From Stenocarpella maydis (lineage: Eukaryota; Ascomycota; Sordariomycetes; Diaporthales; Diaporthaceae), in contig NQMI01000073.1 of NCBI GenBank assembly GCA_002270565.1, forward strand, positions 159,549 through 223,548: DNA of 64,000 nt. Direction: 5' to 3'. This document shows, piece after piece, positions 48,176-58,777 of this stretch. Within the stretch, counting starts at the first letter, position 1, and every line of letters begins with the position of its first letter. The translations under genes and the position numbers were made by a program. The notes beneath the pieces are model-generated. The model worked only from the letters and a program-made list of their open reading frames with translations. It was not told where the DNA came from and made no database searches.

Positions 48176-49455
48176 CTCAGATGATACGGCAAATTTCCTG
48201 AGCATTCGGATAGCACTTTATCTTGACTCAATCCTTGGTACTTGATTATCGCGGACATGCATTACGAAGGAGCGCTGACAAGCTCGGTTGGGAGTTTTAT
48301 GCAGATACCAGATAGAATTTCCTTGCTTCGGATCCTGAATCCAACCTCCATTTCCTCAATTGAAACTCGTGGGACACCCAACTCTCACGGAAAACGTACA
48401 TCGGATTTCCATAGCAAGATGAAGATATTTTTCCCAAGTCTGCTCTTATTTGAAGTCCATGGAATGGTGAAATTTGTTGACTATGTATCATTAAGGCCTT
48501 GGCCACATGTTTTGGGCTTCAATGAGTGCATATCAGTTTCGCACTGCAATGCTTGGAACACGGTGTGTTCCAAGGTTTCTTAACCAAGATTGAACCGCTC
48601 CACAATGATAAGTGACCTGCAGAGCAATTCGAGACAGTACTTATCGCGTGGGAGGTCTACTCAATTGCGATCTCAAAGACAAAGTTGCCTAGGGGAAATA
48701 GCATACCTGCAGGGCGGCTATTTGGCATGTTACTGCTAGTTATCATAGCTTCTTCACCTGTGAAATGGTTGCCTTAGTTCCTACATATATGCATTGCCTC
48801 ACCAAGCTAGTCAGCATCAAAACTGTCTTGGAAGAGTTGCGGGAAATTAGTCAACCCCCCCCCCCCAGGACGTTTGTGTTGGAACTCACTCAGACATGAG
48901 ATAACTGCTGATATGCGGATGTCATATTTATATACTCGATATATGGATTATAACTTGATTTGTTGAGGGATTTTCGCTAACTATATGTTTTATTATTTAT
49001 TTTCCCGTTACTTGAGTGTCAGGTCACAGTTCGTGAGCTGTGCCCGCAGGATTTGGAAATTTGTAACTAAATAATATGGTGTGACAAGAGAGGTAGGTGG
49101 TTCTCGTGTGTCAATAGGGGAGGGGATTATTTAGAGTAGAGAGTAATGAGGAGGTGTCACATATTGAAAAGAGAATACAGTGAGGAAACGCAAGAGCAGA
49201 ATAAATGTTTTGAATCCTAACCAATATGTTCGCCCTGTACTAATGTTCATTCATTACCGGATCAACATTACCTATACCTACCTATATGGAGAGGAACAAT
49301 TCAAGCCGAAGCAACGCCTAAATCAGCCAGGTTACCTAGGTATTTCCAGAAAGGCATTGAACATTTGAAGCTGAGACTTGAGACATTCTCGTAACCGACG
49401 GGCCTGCTGCACGACATGTTCTCCGTTCAGTATGCTAGGTCATCGTGGCAGATGT
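48176..49455. other. AT-rich spacer, no gene
   Basis: Includes a C-run of about 12 at 48856-48867 and AT-rich low-complexity DNA at 48900-49100. It marks the edge of the decayed region 49.5-60.5 kb. Confidence 0.55.
48552..48574. repeat. Perfect 10-bp inverted repeat with 3-nt loop
   Basis: CTTGGAACAC / GTGTTCCAAG around GGT, about 380 bp past the MFS stop. A terminator-like hairpin by shape only; fungal Pol II genes do not need one. Confidence 0.5.
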
Positions 49456-50408
49456 TCAGCGGCGCCGGACGTCAGCGATTATCTGGCTGTGGAGCTTCTG
49501 CAGCTCATCTAATAAACGAAGACACCTCCAAACTATATCGTCCATCCTCTCGTAATATTCCTCAGTAACGGAACCGGAAGATTCATCACCTCGAACCACG
49601 TGGCCCTCAAGAAGTAGCTCCGGGTACCTGGACGGGCGAAGCGGCCTGGGAGGTTGGATGACGAACTCAGCGTCGGCGCTCTCGTCAAATTATTCCGAGG
49701 GCTTCAGCGCTGGGAAGGCATAGGTAGTCGGGGTCTGGCGCGGCTCCGGGGTCGGGGGCGCGGGAGCGGGGCCAGGAACGAAGACGACGGAGGAGCCCTC
49801 GGAGTGCTGGCTGGGAGTCTTTGTTCTCCCCAACATTGGGGCTTCCTTCTCGTCGTCCGCGTCGTAGTCCATGGCTCAGAGGCTTGACGACCGAGGCGGC
49901 GCGAAGGGTGTTCCAGGTCGCATTGGCTCCCTATTCTCAGGATGTTGTGACCCATGGAAGGAAACTGAAGCAGAAACACGCTCATGGCAGAGGTAGTTCC
50001 CCGCGACAGGCTTGTCCAGCGAACAGCAGTCGTTGCTTACATCTATCGTGATGTCAAATTCGGATTGCGGCTGGTTAAGGGCAGGAATGGAATTGCGCCA
50101 TGACTCGATTCGAGCCTGCCTGTCGATACGAGTTTCCATCTCTAGCTCAAGGCGGGACCGCCTTTGGGGACAGACATGCGACTTGAGGGTAGGAGGGCCG
50201 GCCATCTCGAACGAGGCTTCTGGCGAGCTGAGGGAAAGTCAAGAGACTCTCCGAATGTAGCAGGGTTAACAACTTGAATGTGCCGGCGGATAGATATCTA
50301 CCTCGATCAACAAGGTATCGGCTTTTGATCCGAATACTTACCCGGGAATGGTGCTGGAGGACCTGTTGGGTGGATCAGACTCGAAGTTGGAGAACTGGAA
50401 ACAGTCAT
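49456..50408 (-). pseudogene. Broken multi-exon gene of unknown function
   Basis: Exon 1, 50408-50342, encodes MTVSSSPTSSLIHPTGPPAP and ends at GTAAGT. Exon 2, 50219-50041, encodes FEMAGPPTLKSHVCPQRRSR ... NQPQSEFDITID and ends at GTAAGC. The remainder reads in one frame as PMRPGTPFAPPRSSSL, stop, AMDYDADDEKEAPMLGRTKT ... FPALKPSE, stop, FDESADAEFVIQPPRPLRPS ... RMDDIVWRCLRLLDELQKLH, to a final TGA at 49456. Two in-frame stops (TGA and TAA) interrupt otherwise sensible coding text. Each would be a sense codon (CGA, CAA) if the T were C. I do not know the family; the C-terminus is a predicted amphipathic helix. Confidence 0.6.
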
Positions 50409-51345
50409 ATTTAAAATTGTGGAAATTGTACTGTTATTCTAGCATACTTAGCTCACGGTGGAAGCCATTCTCATTCAGAATCGCGGAAGCCAACAATGCC
50501 CTTTGTTTGCAGGACATTGGCCGAATGGGAGACGTTTGTTGTGATACTTCCTGCAAAGCCCTTTGAGAGATACCAATGCATTGTACGAAAAGCGGCAGGA
50601 GGCTCGAAGAATTGCGAAATATAAATCCTGAGACGCCATTGTGCTTCGGGAACGGCCTTGAGCATCACCACCCCACTGGAGAGTACTTGAGAGCAGAAAT
50701 AGTCTGGCCCTTGCCGGCCATGGCCGGCGGCAATGAAACAGTTACATGGCCAAGGTATTGCTTGCAAATGACAACTGGCCGAGCCGTCAATTGCGGAGTA
50801 CTGTTTGGCCAGAGCGAGGGTAATTACTCAAGTAGTTACGAGTGCCTGAGGCTGTAAGATGCTGGAATGGGACTCACATCTCTCTATCGGATCTTTTCCA
50901 TGCACTGCCTGGCCACCTGCATGCATGGGCGAGACGGACTCTCGTGTCTTGAACCATGAATTAAAGTGTGGCTCACAGAAAAGAAAAAGGGGCTATAGAA
51001 GCAGAGCACTGAGCACAATGTTCAAGTTGTGACCGTACAAGTAGTTAATTTTCATACCGCCAGGACATTTTTTGCAACTAGTCTTACGATAGGCGTAAAC
51101 CTCCGTAAGAAGCCCCGGATCCGCACATGATTTATGGTAGCCTAGAATAACACCATTGGAGACAAAGCAAATTACCAGCGGGCATGATGATGCCCTCGAG
51201 GAATTCATTACAAACGGTTCCTTCGTCCTCCGCCTTTTTCCTATATTGCAGCTTTGTCTTGCCCTATCACATCGCCTATTTTCACTGTCTTCAATTCTAC
51301 GAGCCTCTTTGCAATCCCAACGCTCAATTGCACTCACTCATCATC
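50409..51345. other. Spacer between two gene relics, no gene
   Basis: Only short frames; nothing recognised. Confidence 0.5.
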
Positions 51346-53001
51346 ATGATCCCCCTCTGCCTACGCCTGGCGATGCCTGCCGTCGTTACCAGCACGGCAA
51401 CGGTTGTCTCCCAAGACTGCAAATGTGTGGGGTCGACACCCAAATTACTGAATAGTTGTATCAAACCCTCTAATCCGTATAGTGCTTCCTGCCTCGGCGT
51501 GCTAACCAGATGAGCCCAAATACGACCGAGCAGCCTCTGAGGAAGTCCTGGAGCGATCGGACTGCGTGGTCTTCCGGCTCGGCTGATCCGACAAGTGTTG
51601 GCTCACCGCGGTACAGCTGTAACCTCATTTACCCAAATGGTACAAGCATTGGATAGCGGTGACCCCGATGCTGGGAAGATGGGCTGCCAACTTGGCTTCA
51701 GCCCGCCATATTCTGTTAATACGATGAGTCGCACCATACATAGGTATGGAAGAGGCGTTGAAGCTTGTACCAACTATGTACGTGAATCCGTTCGGCCTGG
51801 GCCATGTGATATTGTTGTTCCTGACCCGGTACTCACAGGACGTTGCGGTCGTGGGATGGGAAGGTCCGTAGCCCCAAGACCTGATGACCACCCAGTACGG
51901 AACGGGAGCAGACAACTACCTAGGTAAGTATCCTGAAGGCCGATGTCGTCAAACCGGCCTGGGAGCCCATCACCGCCAACGAGTGCCAGAAGTACGGTGT
52001 ACTCTGGGCCATCCGAGGCGTCAATGCCGGCGCCTTCGGTGTCATCACCAACCTTGCGGTCAAGGCGTACCCGATGCCCCATGTGAACAGCTCCGAAGAC
52101 ACTTTCGACAATGCACGGCTCTGGCATCGGCGGCTACCTGGCGACAAGTGCGCCCGCCATAGGGTCCCAGCAACTCGGCCTCCACGGGACGCTCCTCCTC
52201 TTTGACAGGCCACACGGGACCATAGAACGGTTGGGTGCGGGTCTCCATGATTTCCTTGACTTGGAGAATGCGACGGGCGTAGCCTTCTCGAGCTTGTACT
52301 TCCCGGACCTCACCAGCCTCCTTGGCTCGTTCCTAGTGAGTGAGACTGCCGGTCAGGGCGGCGCCTCGCAGGCACCCAGACTTCCCACACGAGTCTCGCT
52401 GACAAGCTACCTTGACCTCCTCACCGAGGTCTTGATGCCAGGAAGTCGGAACTTCGACAGGCCAAGGGTGAGGCTGAACAGGCCCTCGCCGCTCTCACTC
52501 CCAGCGCTGCCTGTTTGCATGCTCCCTGAGGCTCACTCTAACATCTCACCCTTGGATGGTGTCTCAAGCCGCAGGGTGTCCATGACTATGACAGGCAGCG
52601 CACTGCCTGTTGACAACAACCCCAGCCCCGCCTGGCGGCAGAAGGCCTTCCGCTTCATCCACACTGTGAGCTGGAAACACGACGTGCCAGGGGCCGTGGT
52701 GGATGAGGCCTTTCACAACGCAGTGCACTTGGCTGGGGAGAAGCTCTGGCAGCTGCGCCCACACCAGCGAGCTACGTTCCCCGGCTCATGTTCCCAAACA
52801 TTTGCCGAGCCTAGTTCGAGTTTGGATCAAAAAATTCATTCATTCTCGCCCACAGGCCGACATCCTCTTATGGGCCAAAACTACCGGCGTCTTTCGCAGA
52901 GCAAGAAGTACGACCCGGACCATCTCCAGTGGTGCCCGCGCTGCCCCGGAAGTGAGGCACGGGTTTGGAAAGATGATGACAGACTTTGCCAGGCCTGGTA
53001 G
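51346..53001 (+). pseudogene. Relic of a secreted FAD-linked (berberine-bridge-type) oxidoreductase
   Basis: Pieces of one enzyme appear in order across different frames. The N-terminal piece is MIPLCLRLAMPAVVTSTATV ... SQDCKC, a signal peptide plus the usual Cys motif. Next come DPTSVGSPRYSCNLIYPNGT, GDPDAGKMGCQLGFSPPYSV and QYGTGADNYL. Then ECQKYGVLWAIRGVNAGAFG and VITNLAVKAYPMPHV form the FAD-domain core. After that, ALPVDNNPSPAWRQKAFRFI and GQNYRRLSQSKKYDPDHLQW form the BBE C-terminal motif. Stops and frame changes separate these blocks, so no intact protein can be made. The family oxidises small molecules and is common in secondary-metabolite clusters. Confidence 0.8.
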
Positions 53002-53873
53002 CATTCACATCGTAGATATTGATACGTACTGCACTTCTGGACATCTGTGGTCTAAGCAGTGTCTTTCACATTCAAGTGAGGGACTATTCGGTTTAGGGGC
53101 AGTCTCGAAAAGCGCTGGTGGGGTCTGGAGTGAGTCGTCAAATGTATATATACCAGAGAAGTATTGTCATATTCAATCATTGATTCCTAGTCATCATACA
53201 CAAATAACTCGCCTGCCTCTACGGGGTAGTTCTTCTTTTAAATCTAAACTTACTTCTTTGGGCGGAAAAGTCCTACTGGTGCTAGGCAGTTGAACTGTCA
53301 ATGATGGTGATCCTTCAAAGCCCATCCTGTCGTGCCTTAGCGCTAGGCACAAGCTTGTGGCGTGCGTTGGCCTCGGATTGCCAGTTGGTCGTGGATCACA
53401 GTAACGCAAAACGCTAGACTGGGAGCAACATCTCCAATTGGAAGCCACATGCAGGATTGGAGGCTGCTTTGCAGTACACGGAATGCTCGCCGAATTAATC
53501 ATCCCCCATATCACAACCTAGAGGACCACAAACTAACGAATCAAGTAACAAGCGATTTTGAGCAAGAACACAAAGACTGGGAGCCGAAGACGCCGTGGGA
53601 CCAAATTGAGATGGATTCAGAGGTGAAATGCATTTTTTGCTTTTTGAGATGTGGATTTGACCGGCCAGACACCAGGCGTTGTGACGTTGAGACCAAGCAG
53701 ATGAGAACCCGTCTCCCTACCAGCCAAATGCCCTGATCTCGGCCGTCTCTGATTAATGCCCGCCGGTCTTATTTCCAGGTTCACAATGACGGAAATTTCC
53801 GAAAGACGATATTCTGGCCTTTTTGTATGTCGACCGGCAGAGTTCTGCCTCGTGGGATGTGCGCCATGGACGC
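53002..53873. other. Spacer between oxidoreductase relic and Stm1-like gene
   Basis: Contains the 3' region of the Stm1-like gene (minus). No gene is seen. Confidence 0.5.
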
Positions 53874-55337
53874 TTACTTGCCGCTAAGGCTGGGGAAAGC
53901 TCTGGTGTCGTTGGGGTTGATGGGGGCAGGGCTGCCATGTCCACCGCGCGGGCCGCCACGAGGGAAGCCGTCACCACCGCGAGGGGCACCACCTCCACGA
54001 GGACCACCGCGGGCACCACCGCGGGGACGGTCTCCACGGTCTCCGCCACGGCCACCGGCACCGCCACGGCCTCCGCGACCGCCACGGACGTCACGGGTGA
54101 CATCCTCCTTCCACGTGTCGTCAGTCTGGAGAATGTTCTTCTCCTTGCGCTTGTGCTCCTTCTGCTTCTTGCCTCCAGAAGGGGCGACGAAGTCCTCGCC
54201 GTCCTCCTTGACGAGCGGAACGGCGGAAGCCCACTGCTTCTCCTGCTTGGAGTTGACGCCCTCGTTGGGCTTGCGAGTAGATGTACCGGCGTTCAGGGCA
54301 GCCCTCTTCTCGGCCTGCTCAGCGAGGTAGGCCTCGAGAGTGACCTGCTTGGGCTCGGGCTCCTGGGCCTCGGCCTCGGCATCCTCGGCCTCGGCCTCTT
54401 TCTGCTCGGACTGAGCCATGGCCTCGCCAGCCTGCTCATCGTTGAGCTCGGCAGCTCCCTCGGTGGCGCCCCATGACTGAGCAGCTTGCTTCTCGGAACC
54501 ACTGCGGACGTAATTAGCTCACTGTGCTCCATAGAGAGTGTACGTGAGGCTTACGGCGCTATGTTCTTAGGGTGCCTGTCGTCAGCGTTGCGGTGATAGG
54601 TTGCGCCACGGCCTGGATTTGTCTAGTCAGCATGGCTAGTCGCAAAGTGTGGGGCTGGTGGGATGGGGAGAGGACTGACCTCCTCGGCCACGAGCACCAC
54701 GGCCGCCTCGGGCTCCGCCACGAGCAACCTCGTCGGTGGGCCTCCTCCGGTTGGCAGCGGCGCCAACACCTCCATCGCGGAAATCTGTGTCACTCCTGTC
54801 AATCATGATTGTGTCCATCATTGAGATGTGTGGACCCGGCAAGCAAGAGACGGGGCACACAGAGGTGATGTTCCATACTAGTCTCGGGGGCGGAGAAGCC
54901 ACCTCGAGGTCCGGGGCGGGCAGCGGGACCGGTGCCGTCGGCATTGGCCTTGCCGGTCTTGGTGCTTGTCTTGGTGACGGTCTTGACGGGAGCAGGGGAC
55001 TCGGATCCCTCCTCGTCGTTACCTGGGGTTCACGATGGTGTTAACAGAGACCGGGGTGGACCAGGGTGGGCTGAGGGTGCCCTCGGCGCGGACAACAGAA
55101 GCAGCCGCAGCACGAGGGTCAGGGTGGGCGGGATTACCGAGGAGGTCGTAGAGGTTCTGTAGGCGAAGGGACGACAGGTCAGCATTGACTCATGACGGGA
55201 GCAAGAGCCCAAGAACAGAGAGACGATTGAATGGGAGAGGAGCGGCGCCGTGATGTGGCAGGGCGAGGACAACAGGGGGGAAGCGACGACAAGAGGAGCA
55301 GGAGGGAGAAGCTCTCTACCTTTGAGGCGACCGACAT
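53874..55337 (-). CDS. Stm1/Oga1-type ribosome-associated RGG protein (HABP4/SERBP1 family)
   Basis: Six exons: 55337-55320 (18 nt), 55156-55138 (19 nt), 55022-54879, 54784-54680, 54612-54555 and 54501-53874; 323 aa. Two microexons build the Stm1_N signature MSVASKNLYDLLGN. Then a Lys/Thr region (PAPVKTVTKTSTKTGK), FRDGGVGAAANRRRPTDEVA with an RGG stretch, YHRNADDRHPKN, and SEKQAAQSWGATEGAAELND, followed by an acidic segment (EAEAEDAEAEAQEPE). Further on are VTLEAYLAEQAEKRAALNAG and a C-terminal RGG-rich tail. Stm1/SERBP1 proteins clamp idle 80S ribosomes and bind mRNA. This is the only intact core gene inside a block of relics. Confidence 0.9.
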
Positions 55338-57193
55338 CTTGTCACCGGGCAGTTCGCCTTTCAGGAAAGGCGTAGGATGTGCGACGACAAAATGGGACTT
55401 GAGGATGGTGGGAGTGGTTTGAAGCAAGGACAGTCTCTACGCAGACATAATCCAAGGCCGTCGCCGTCGCGTTGCTCTGGTTGACAAGAAGGGTTTGAGT
55501 GCGGGTGCGAGGCAAGTCGGGTGCGGCAGAGGCAGAGGCAGGAAGGCAGAGGCAGAGATTTGGTGGGCAGCCCGGTGTGGGGAGATTCAATTTTTGCGGC
55601 AATGGGCTGGGCTGGCTGGCTGGGCTGGCTGGCTGGCTGGCTGCGTGCAGATGCGCAAAGTTGCGGGTGCAGGTCCTTGGGTCCCGTTGGAGGGGGCCTG
55701 AGGTGGCCCGAGCTCCATCTCGTCCCCAGGCTTGGGGGCTGGCTGGTTGGATACGTAATAGTTAGTGTAAACGGTAAACGGTGCACATGCACCAAGGCCA
55801 CAGCACTACCAGCCAGCCTGGCAGCTGGAATGCAGCAGAGCTCTCTTGCTTTGTTGAAGGCGAGCAAGCAAAAACCATTCCAACCACCAGATTCGTCAAT
55901 GCGACAGGGACGCCTTACATAATCGCCCAGAGTCACAACAATGCACCCCACAAACAGGAGCCCCAGGTGCCTTGGATTTTTTTTTGGTCTGCTGATGCTA
56001 ATTTCGATTTGGTGGCATTGGTAGTGTATTTTTCATTAGGGCTCTCTCTCTCACTCTCTCTTCCCTCTTTTTTTTTTCCTTCTTTTTTTTATCTGTTCGA
56101 GATGAGACCGGCGGACATTCCATCCACTCATCAATGCCTGCTTTCCTGCTTCTGCCCTATCGCCAATATACGGCAGCGCTGCTTCTGCTCATCCAAATCC
56201 AACCCGCGACAGCCTCAAAACAAACAAATAGTGCTGTCGCCTCGCTGCTGCCCTGCAAATGGACCCCTTCAGATAGCCAACCCATTGAACATGATGCATG
56301 TCGCACCGACCCTATTATAGTGGGTCAGATTGGAATCGTAGGGGACGCCTGGCTTAAGCTCACCCTGGCCGCCAGCGTTTGATGACTGTTCGACTACATA
56401 CTTAAGTAGCAACACCACCTTCATCGCCCCACGGCTGACCCCAGCGCTGCTTCTCTTCATGGTCTGTGTGCCCAATAAACACAGACTCGCAGACTCCATC
56501 ACTCTGAAGTTGGTAACCATTAAACAAACCATGCAAGCAGGCCACCTCCTGCATAACATCTGGAGCTATTAGATTCTACATTACCCATCCACTCACGTCT
56601 CAGCACTGGGTGATGACGCTATGCTCGAGGTCCAACCGTCCAACGGGAGACAAATCATCACAGCCTTGAGCATTGCTAAGTAAATAAGCTCGCAGTCCGG
56701 CGCCATGATACGTTCCCTGGAAACATTCCTCGCAGTCGAGGTGTCAGTCATTTGGGTCCATCACTCTGATACCCGGGCCACGCCTCACCCTCCGCCAACT
56801 TGGATTTATATTGCGAAGCGTGGTCTGCTGCCTCACTTTTGTACTTTTGTCTGGTAGGCATGATTGAATGTGTGTTACTGAACACCAACCCCCGCTCATG
56901 ACTGCGTCGCCAACAGTCATCACGGCAGTCCCTTATTTGAGCATACCTAGACACCACACACCCCTAGGGCTGAAGCACGAACCGTACATCGATACCGCCG
57001 CTTTCTAGGCTGCAGTCTGCACGAGAGACATGTTGGTTCACTTAGGCTCGCATGCCTGTTGCTTCTAATCGCTGATGAGCATCGGCCGCTCTGAGTACAT
57101 TTAATGAGCGCGGAGTCCTCAAAAGGAGTTTTGAACTGCATCGAGACAGAAATCCTCTTGCAATTCACGTAGCATCCTTTCTCTTGAAAAACC
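55338..57193. other. Spacer upstream of the Stm1-like gene
   Basis: Holds the Stm1-like promoter, a CTGG-type repeat and strong pyrimidine tracts at about 56045-56095. No gene is supported. Confidence 0.5.
55603..55643. repeat. (GGCT)n/GGGCT microsatellite
   Basis: Tetranucleotide GGCT units mixed with GGGCT. Confidence 0.85.
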
Positions 57194-58429
57194 ATGGCTA
57201 CCGCCACAGATGCACTCTCCACAAGCCGCAACCCTTTACGGTCACCAGAACAAAAACCTACCGTGGTCAGAGCTCAAAATCCCCAAGGATGAGGCCAACC
57301 AGCTTGAAGCCCGTATGACGAAGATGGCGATCACCCGTCGAGTCCGTAGGGACGAGGGCTTCTGGTAAGCTTGCTCAAGGTTCCGGCCAGCCATATTTCA
57401 CACTTTATGTTTCGTTACCTTTTGCTTCGTTCCGTCTCTGTCACCGCTCGAGATGAGTGATGCTCCTGACGCGTGGGGCCGAAACGAATACCTTTCACCT
57501 CTGACAGATGAGCAGTGCTTGATCGCGAATCCTCAGCTCCTGACATTTGAAATGAAGGAGAAGCGATGGGGTCAGAAGGGGAATCCTGACCGCGCACGCG
57601 TTTCGGATGAGGCAAAGCTGACCTTGTGACCAGGCCTCGTGGATATTGAACCGTCTGTCTGGCATCGAATGGAACTATGACGCTTCCGACAACCCTGTCG
57701 TCTCAGCCGACGAGAAGCAGCTTGCTTGGGAGTTTGTGGATAGCAAGACCAAGTCGAATGAGATCTTGACGACTTTATCCCGGACAAGGGCCGTGGTATA
57801 AGCATCCTCCTCTTAGGCCCCCCAGGTGTTGGCAAGACGTTCACGGCGGAGGCAGTGGCCGAGCGCGCAAAAGAGATCCTCTACTCGATGAGCGCCAGCG
57901 CGCTCGGCACAGAGTACGCAGAGATCGAGAAGAACCTCTACAGGGCGCTGCGGGTGTGCAAGCTGTGGAACGCGATACTGCTCCCCAACGAGGCGGACGT
58001 GTTCCTGGCCGCGCGCCAGAGCGGCATCACGAAGCACAACGAGCTCGTCTCCCTGTTCCTGTCAAGGCTCGAGTGCTAACCCGGCACCATATTCTTGACG
58101 ACCAACCGGGCCGCCGACATTGATTACGCCTTCGCGTCCCGGGTGGACCTGTTCCTCCCATACTACGAGCTCACTACCGAGGCACGGCTAAGAATTGGAA
58201 CAATTTTATTGATAGGGCCGGGCGAGAGGGCTTTCCGCCTGGGGACATGGGAGCGGACCTGGAGGGGTTGTCCAGGCTGAGCTTGAATGGCCGGGAGGTC
58301 AAGAACCTACTCAAGAACAGCCAGTTGCTCAGCCAGAAGACGGGTGGTTTCGACTCCGTGGAGAAGCTCTACTTCCTCCCTGAAAAGCGGGTCCATGCGC
58401 TGAAACTGCTTGCGGAACGAGGGGCTTGA
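57194..58429 (+). pseudogene. Relic of a fungal AAA+ ATPase
   Basis: Coding pieces in family order: PWSELKIPKDEANQLEARMT and AITRRVRRDEGFW before a GTAAGC; then in other frames LVDIEPSVWHRM, DDFIPDKGRGISILLLGPPG and VGKTFTAEAVAERAKEI (Walker A GPPGVGKT). These are followed by LGTEYAEIEKNLYRALRVCK, ILLPNEADVFLAAR at the Walker B site and LVSLFLSRLEC, then a stop and TIFLTTNRAADIDYAFASRV. The C-terminal pieces are LSLNGREVKNLLKNSQLLSQ and VEKLYFLPEKRVHAL. Frames change at least twice and a stop (TAA at 58077) splits the AAA core. The Walker B Asp just before Glu is replaced (PNEAD rather than a D-E-A-D core). It cannot be a working ATPase as it stands. Confidence 0.8.
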
Positions 58430-58777
58430 TGGATGCTTACGCTAGGTAATATGCCTGGGCTGCCTGGCCCGGTGGGTTGTTTTGGTGATTTCTCATTGCT
58501 TACATGGTGGGCTGCTGCCTCCTCCACAAAGAATGAGGACACTTGAAATGAAACGCAGGATTTTGATTTCGGTTGAGTCTAACAAAGACTTCAATTTGTA
58601 TGTTTCCGTGAGCACGGTGCAGATGTCATGTGGCCGTACATGGTTTGACCCTTTGTGCCGTCCGAGCAAAGAACACCTTGACGGGATCATCCATTGCTCA
58701 CTAACGCCCGGACACAGCTGAATAAGAGAGCCAAGTGTTTTATACTAGAGATGGACTGTAGAAATCTCGCTCAAATG
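58430..58777. other. Spacer between ATPase relic and transcription factor relic
   Basis: Both relics end here, in convergent orientation; nothing else is seen. Confidence 0.5.

Noticed and set aside
48552..48574. Hairpin as an intrinsic terminator
   Set aside because: Fungal Pol II termination does not use such hairpins and it lies far past the MFS stop; kept only as a repeat.
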